Below, piece after piece: positions 60,413 to 64,000 of a stretch of DNA of 64,000 nucleotides (position 1 is its first letter; each line of letters begins with the position of its first letter). Made by a program: the position numbers and the translations under genes. The notes under the pieces are model-generated. The model was not told where the DNA came from, did no database searches, and saw only the letters and a program-made list of their open reading frames with translations. The stretch comes from Magnetovibrio sp. (GTDB taxonomy: Bacteria > Pseudomonadota > Alphaproteobacteria > Rhodospirillales > Magnetovibrionaceae), in the NCBI GenBank assembly GCA_026196495.1, contig JAPHSY010000033.1:124001-188000 (forward strand), written 5' to 3'.

Positions 60413-61384
60413 ATGGATACTGCAAAAACACATGGCGAAAAACCAAAACACCGCCATCCGGAAAAACGCAACAACCCGGATAACCCCAGCCCGCGTAAGC
60501 CCAAGTGGATCCGTGTCAAAGCACCGACGTCGAAAGAGTATGGCGAAACGCGCAAGCTGATTAAGGAAAAGAACCTTCACACCGTGTGTGAAGAGGCTGC
60601 GTGCCCCAACATCGGTGAATGCTGGTCGGCGAAGCACGCCACGGTGATGATTTTGGGCGATACTTGCACCCGTGCCTGTGCGTTTTGCAACGTGGCCACG
60701 GGCAAACCCAATGCGGTTGACCCGATGGAACCGGAAAATACAGGCATTGCAGCCCGCGAAATGGGCTTGAAGCATATGGTGATCACCTCGGTAGACCGTG
60801 ATGACCTGGATGATGGCGGTGCTAACCAGTTTGCTCAATCCATCTTGAAGGTGCGCGAATTGTCGCCGAATACCACGGTTGAGGTTCTCACCCCTGATTT
60901 CCGTCACAAAGACGGTGCCTTGGAAGTGGTGATTGAGGCCAAGCCCGACGTGTTCAACCATAACCTGGAAACGGTACCGAGCCTGTACACCTCCATCCGT
61001 CCTGGGGCGCGCTATTTCCATTCTCTGCGCATTTTGGACCGTGCCAAAGAACTCGATCCCGGCATTTTTACCAAATCCGGTGTGATGGTTGGTTTGGGGG
61101 AAACCCGCGAACAGATTATGCAGGTGATGGATGATATGCGTTCGGCCAACATCGACTTCATGACCATTGGCCAATACCTCCAACCAACACCGAAACACGC
61201 ACCCATTGATCGCTTCGTAACGCCGGATGAGTTTGAAGAATACAAGAAGATTGGCCTCTCCAAAGGTTTCTTGCATGTGGCATCCTCGCCCATGACCCGG
61301 TCAAGCTATCACGCGGATAAGGACTTTGCCGCGCTGAAGGCCGCGCGTAACGCACAGCTTGCCAAACAAAAGGCTGGCGCATAA
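60413..61384 (+). CDS. lipA: Lipoyl synthase
   Basis: [41 protein letters not shown]. Confidence 0.97.
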   Translation: MDTAKTHGEKPKHRHPEKRNNPDNPSPRKPKWIRVKAPTSKEYGETRKLIKEKNLHTVCEEAACPNIGECWSAKHATVMILGDTCTRACAFCNVATGKPNAVDPMEPENTGIAAREMGLKHMVITSVDRDDLDDGGANQFAQSILKVRELSPNTTVEVLTPDFRHKDGALEVVIEAKPDVFNHNLETVPSLYTSIRPGARYFHSLRILDRAKELDPGIFTKSGVMVGLGETREQIMQVMDDMRSANIDFMTIGQYLQPTPKHAPIDRFVTPDEFEEYKKIGLSKGFLHVASSPMTRSSYHADKDFAALKAARNAQLAKQKAGA

Positions 61385-61393
61385 AAGAGTTAC

Positions 61394-61843
61394 ATGCCGA
61401 CACACAAAGAAACTCAACTTCTGCCTTTCACACCCCAACAGATGTTTGATCTGGTTTTGGACGTGGAAAAGTATCCGGAGTTCTTACCCTGGTGTGTGGC
61501 CTTGCGTGTAAAACGCCGGGGTGAAAGTGAAATGTTCGCTGATATGGCTGTGGGTTTTAAGATGCTGCGTGAACGCTATTCATCGCACATCACTTGGAAC
61601 GACCTGCCGATCGAGGAGGGTGGGGGCTATCACATCCACATTAAGGATGCGGGCGGGCCGTTCAAGTTCCTGGAAACCGACTGGAAGTTCCATCCCAAAG
61701 GCGACGATGTTGAGCTAAATTTCCGCATCGATTTTGAGTTCAGCTCAGCCCTTTTGGAAAAAGTCATGGGTGCGGTCTTCACCGAAGCCGCGCACAAAAT
61801 GATGAAGGCTTTTGTTAGTCGGGCAAATAATATTTATTCTTAA
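61394..61843 (+). CDS. RatA/COQ10-type START-domain protein
   Basis: PFTPQQMFDLVLDVEKYPEFLPWCVALRV, GPFKFLETDWKFHP. Confidence 0.93.
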   Translation: MPTHKETQLLPFTPQQMFDLVLDVEKYPEFLPWCVALRVKRRGESEMFADMAVGFKMLRERYSSHITWNDLPIEEGGGYHIHIKDAGGPFKFLETDWKFHPKGDDVELNFRIDFEFSSALLEKVMGAVFTEAAHKMMKAFVSRANNIYS

Positions 61844-61854
61844 ATAACAGAATA

Positions 61855-62343
61855 TTATTCAGCATTCATAAGAAGTAACTTTAACCCGCTTTCCACCGTC
61901 TGAATACGCACACGGTCGCGATCTCCGTTGAAAATATGGCATTGATGTACGGTGTCTTGGCCTTCACGGGCGCAGGCCATATGCACCAAGCCCACGGGCT
62001 TTTCATCCGTGCCGCCACCGGGACCTGCGATGCCTGTGACAGATAGGCTGATCTGGGCATCGGAATTCATCAGCGCTCCTTCGGCCATCGCAATGGCGAC
62101 CTCTTCACTGACGGCGCCATGGGTCTCAATCAGGTCTTCATCCACCCCCAGCATTTCAGATTTGGCGTCGTTGGAGTAGGTGACGAAGCCACGATCCAGG
62201 ACTTCGCTCGATCCTGCGACGGAGGTTACGCATCCGGCAATCAATCCGCCTGTGCAGGATTCTGCTAGCGCGAGTTTGAGGTTCTGTTCCCGGCAGGTTT
62301 CAAACAGGTCTTCGACCATGACATAGAGGATTTCGGGATACAT
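61855..62343 (-). CDS. pncC: CinA C-terminal family, nicotinamide-nucleotide amidohydrolase
   Basis: LALAESCTGGLIAGCVTSVAGSSEVLDRGFVTYSNDAK, VTGIAGPGGGTDEKPVGLV. Confidence 0.93.
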   Translation of the reverse strand: MYPEILYVMVEDLFETCREQNLKLALAESCTGGLIAGCVTSVAGSSEVLDRGFVTYSNDAKSEMLGVDEDLIETHGAVSEEVAIAMAEGALMNSDAQISLSVTGIAGPGGGTDEKPVGLVHMACAREGQDTVHQCHIFNGDRDRVRIQTVESGLKLLLMNAE

Positions 62344-62344
62344 C

Positions 62345-62860
62345 TTATCCTCCCAGGCTCGGTAGATAGGGGGCGGCATAGATGCTGATCAGGTAATACA
62401 CCCCAAGACCTGCTAATCCGGCCAAAACATCGTCCACCATGACGCCCATGGCCCCGCCGATTTTATGATCTGCCCAGGAAATGGGCCAGGGCTTGGTTAC
62501 GTCGAAAAGTCTAAATAAAATAAAGCCTAAGGCGTAAGCTGTGGGGTCCAGTGGGGCCGCTAGTAGAACGATCCATTGGCCCGCGACCTCATCAATGACG
62601 ATGGCGCCGGGATCGTGCGCCCCGGTCATGTCCATATAGACCTTTGATGCCCACAAACCGATGACAAATACGATCACAGAAGCAATGCCCAGTGCCCAGT
62701 AGCCACCAAATTGAACGATCCCCCAGGCAAAGGGCAGGGCGGCCAGTGACCCCCAGGTGCCAGGGGCTTTGGGGAGATAGCCGGAGCCAAACCATGTGGC
62801 AAGCAGAACGCCAGGATTGGAGAGACTCGGCCTTGAAATCGGAAATTTGATTGGTGGCAT
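62345..62860 (-). CDS. pgpA: Phosphatidylglycerophosphatase A
   Basis: ATWFGSGYLPKAPGTWGSLAALP, IVIDEVAGQWI, RLFDVTKPWPI. Confidence 0.94.
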   Translation of the reverse strand: MPPIKFPISRPSLSNPGVLLATWFGSGYLPKAPGTWGSLAALPFAWGIVQFGGYWALGIASVIVFVIGLWASKVYMDMTGAHDPGAIVIDEVAGQWIVLLAAPLDPTAYALGFILFRLFDVTKPWPISWADHKIGGAMGVMVDDVLAGLAGLGVYYLISIYAAPYLPSLGG

Positions 62861-63192
62861 GGTTAAATTGAGACTCTTAAAGGTGATTTTGATCGATATT
62901 GAAGCTTACAGGGGTTCCTTTCAACCATTGAACCATTATTAGTTCTGGGTGTGAAATATGATTTGTTGACAACGTTAGGTAGAGACACTGAGTCTAAGGT
63001 GTTGAAACGATGCAACTATAGCTCTTGGATGTAAAATATGAGTTCATTAATCCTGTAGTTAACAAATGCTGAATTCGCTTGCTCCAAAGCGCTTAGACCT
63101 ATAGTTTTTTTCCACGCTGTAAGACGATTGAGGTACACGCATACAATAACCGGCCGATGAGTGTTGGGAGCGCGTGAGGGGAAACGAAGTTC

Positions 63193-64000
63193 ATGACCGC
63201 TGAGAAGCGTCACAAAGACACAAATAACGCTGGTGCGAAACGACCATCTGTCGTCAGTAAAATCCTCCATTGGGGGGATGAGCGTTTGCGTGTGTTTTTC
63301 CCATACAAACAGTTCGTCTACCGCACCCAAGGTCGTGTGAAATGCCTGAACCTGACGCCGCGTATCCAAGGTGGGATGGCAGGCGTCGTGATGATCATTG
63401 GCGGCTGGGTGGCCTTTACCTCTGGGTCCATGATGCTTCATGAAATGGAGTTGGCAGCCAAAGACGCACAAATTGCCGATGTCCGCGTTGCGTATCGTTC
63501 TTTGATGAGCGAAGTCGCGGATTATCAAAAGCGTTTTTCCGGTGTTGTGCACAACCTGGAACAAAACCACGCCATGATGTTGGAGCTGGCGGGGCAAAAC
63601 AACAAGCTTCAAAAAGACCTTAAAACCCTAACAAAATCACGCAAAGCCCGGGCTGAAATTGAATCATCCCGTGCGGCTATGACGGCGCGTTTGGGGGATG
63701 TCGAAAGCCAGATGCAGTCTTTGGCACAGCGTAATTTCTCGCTCAAAGACGATATGACGACCATCGAAAGCGATTTGCAAGATGCGCTAAGCCAGCGCAA
63801 TACAGCCCTGATGGAAAGCACGCAAATGCGGCGTGATATCAGAGTGTTGGAAAATAAACTTGTGAATTTGGAAGAGAAAGAAAATACCACGGTTGAACGC
63901 CTTACGGACCAAGCTGAAGTGTTTATTACCAATCTGGAGCAGCTGATTGAAATGGCTGGTTTGGATGTTGAAGACCTGATGGCTGGTGATGATGACTTGG
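63193..64000 (+). CDS. 5' end of a membrane coiled-coil protein, probably an M23 peptidase with N-terminal DUF5930-like region (truncated at window edge)
   Basis: Open frame from ATG 63193 to window end: MTAEKRHKDTNNAGAK..ERLRVFFPYKQFVYRTQGRVKCLNLTPRIQGGMAGVVMIIGGWVAF then a long coiled coil; the peptidase domain itself is not visible. Confidence 0.7.
   Translation, partial: MTAEKRHKDTNNAGAKRPSVVSKILHWGDERLRVFFPYKQFVYRTQGRVKCLNLTPRIQGGMAGVVMIIGGWVAFTSGSMMLHEMELAAKDAQIADVRVAYRSLMSEVADYQKRFSGVVHNLEQNHAMMLELAGQNNKLQKDLKTLTKSRKARAEIESSRAAMTARLGDVESQMQSLAQRNFSLKDDMTTIESDLQDALSQRNTALMESTQMRRDIRVLENKLVNLEEKENTTVERLTDQAEVFITNLEQLIEMAGLDVEDLMAGDDDL

Noticed and set aside
60353-61276. 307-aa minus-strand ORF
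   Set aside because: Shadow ORF opposite lipA, which has unambiguous radical SAM motifs.
61828-61861. AATAATATT/AATATTATT inverted repeat between ratA and pncC
   Set aside because: Very AT-rich and low complexity with no clear T-tract; too weak to call a terminator.
63016-63932. Minus-strand ORFs 63016-63612 and 63609-63932
   Set aside because: Antisense to the open plus-strand frame from ATG 63193 to the window end, which encodes a coherent TM plus coiled-coil protein.

Overview
The window is a gene-dense chromosomal segment from an alphaproteobacterium, probably Rhodospirillales-like (inferred from gene content and style only). I found no rRNA operon, CRISPR array, transposase, integrase or prophage. 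Main blocks, left to right: a DUF2325 gene behind a Fur-like box; a nadA-nadC-nadB operon followed by an SDR and a HAD gene; two tandem membrane proteins of unknown function; a pabB/pabC fusion; a diguanylate cyclase; kdsC-, htpX-, hemerythrin- and ubiX-like genes; an isolated flagellar rod/hook-type gene behind a CRP-consensus palindrome; an Mrp-type antiporter cluster with three MrpD-like subunits and two small membrane proteins; two tRNAs flanking an NDUFS4-like gene; modABC; a zinc locus (Zur box, zur-znuC-znuB divergent from znuA-hisI-COG0523 GTPase-carbamoyltransferase); metC; an aapJQMP amino-acid ABC operon; a two-domain PPK2; a pdhABC-lpd operon with lipA nearby; arsR-arsM; ratA, pncC, pgpA; and the 5' end of a coiled-coil (M23-like) gene. 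Best candidates for under-described biology: (1) a zinc-limitation operon ending in a NodU/CmcH-type carbamoyltransferase; (2) a three-member membrane protein family with a C-x(n)-C-x-Y-x-W signature; (3) the three-MrpD antiporter with translationally coupled small membrane proteins; (4) an arsR that appears leaderless, with a consensus promoter and an operator-like palindrome over the start codon; (5) a perfect 14-bp inverted repeat in the pdh leader. All assignments come from reading motifs; no database search was run.
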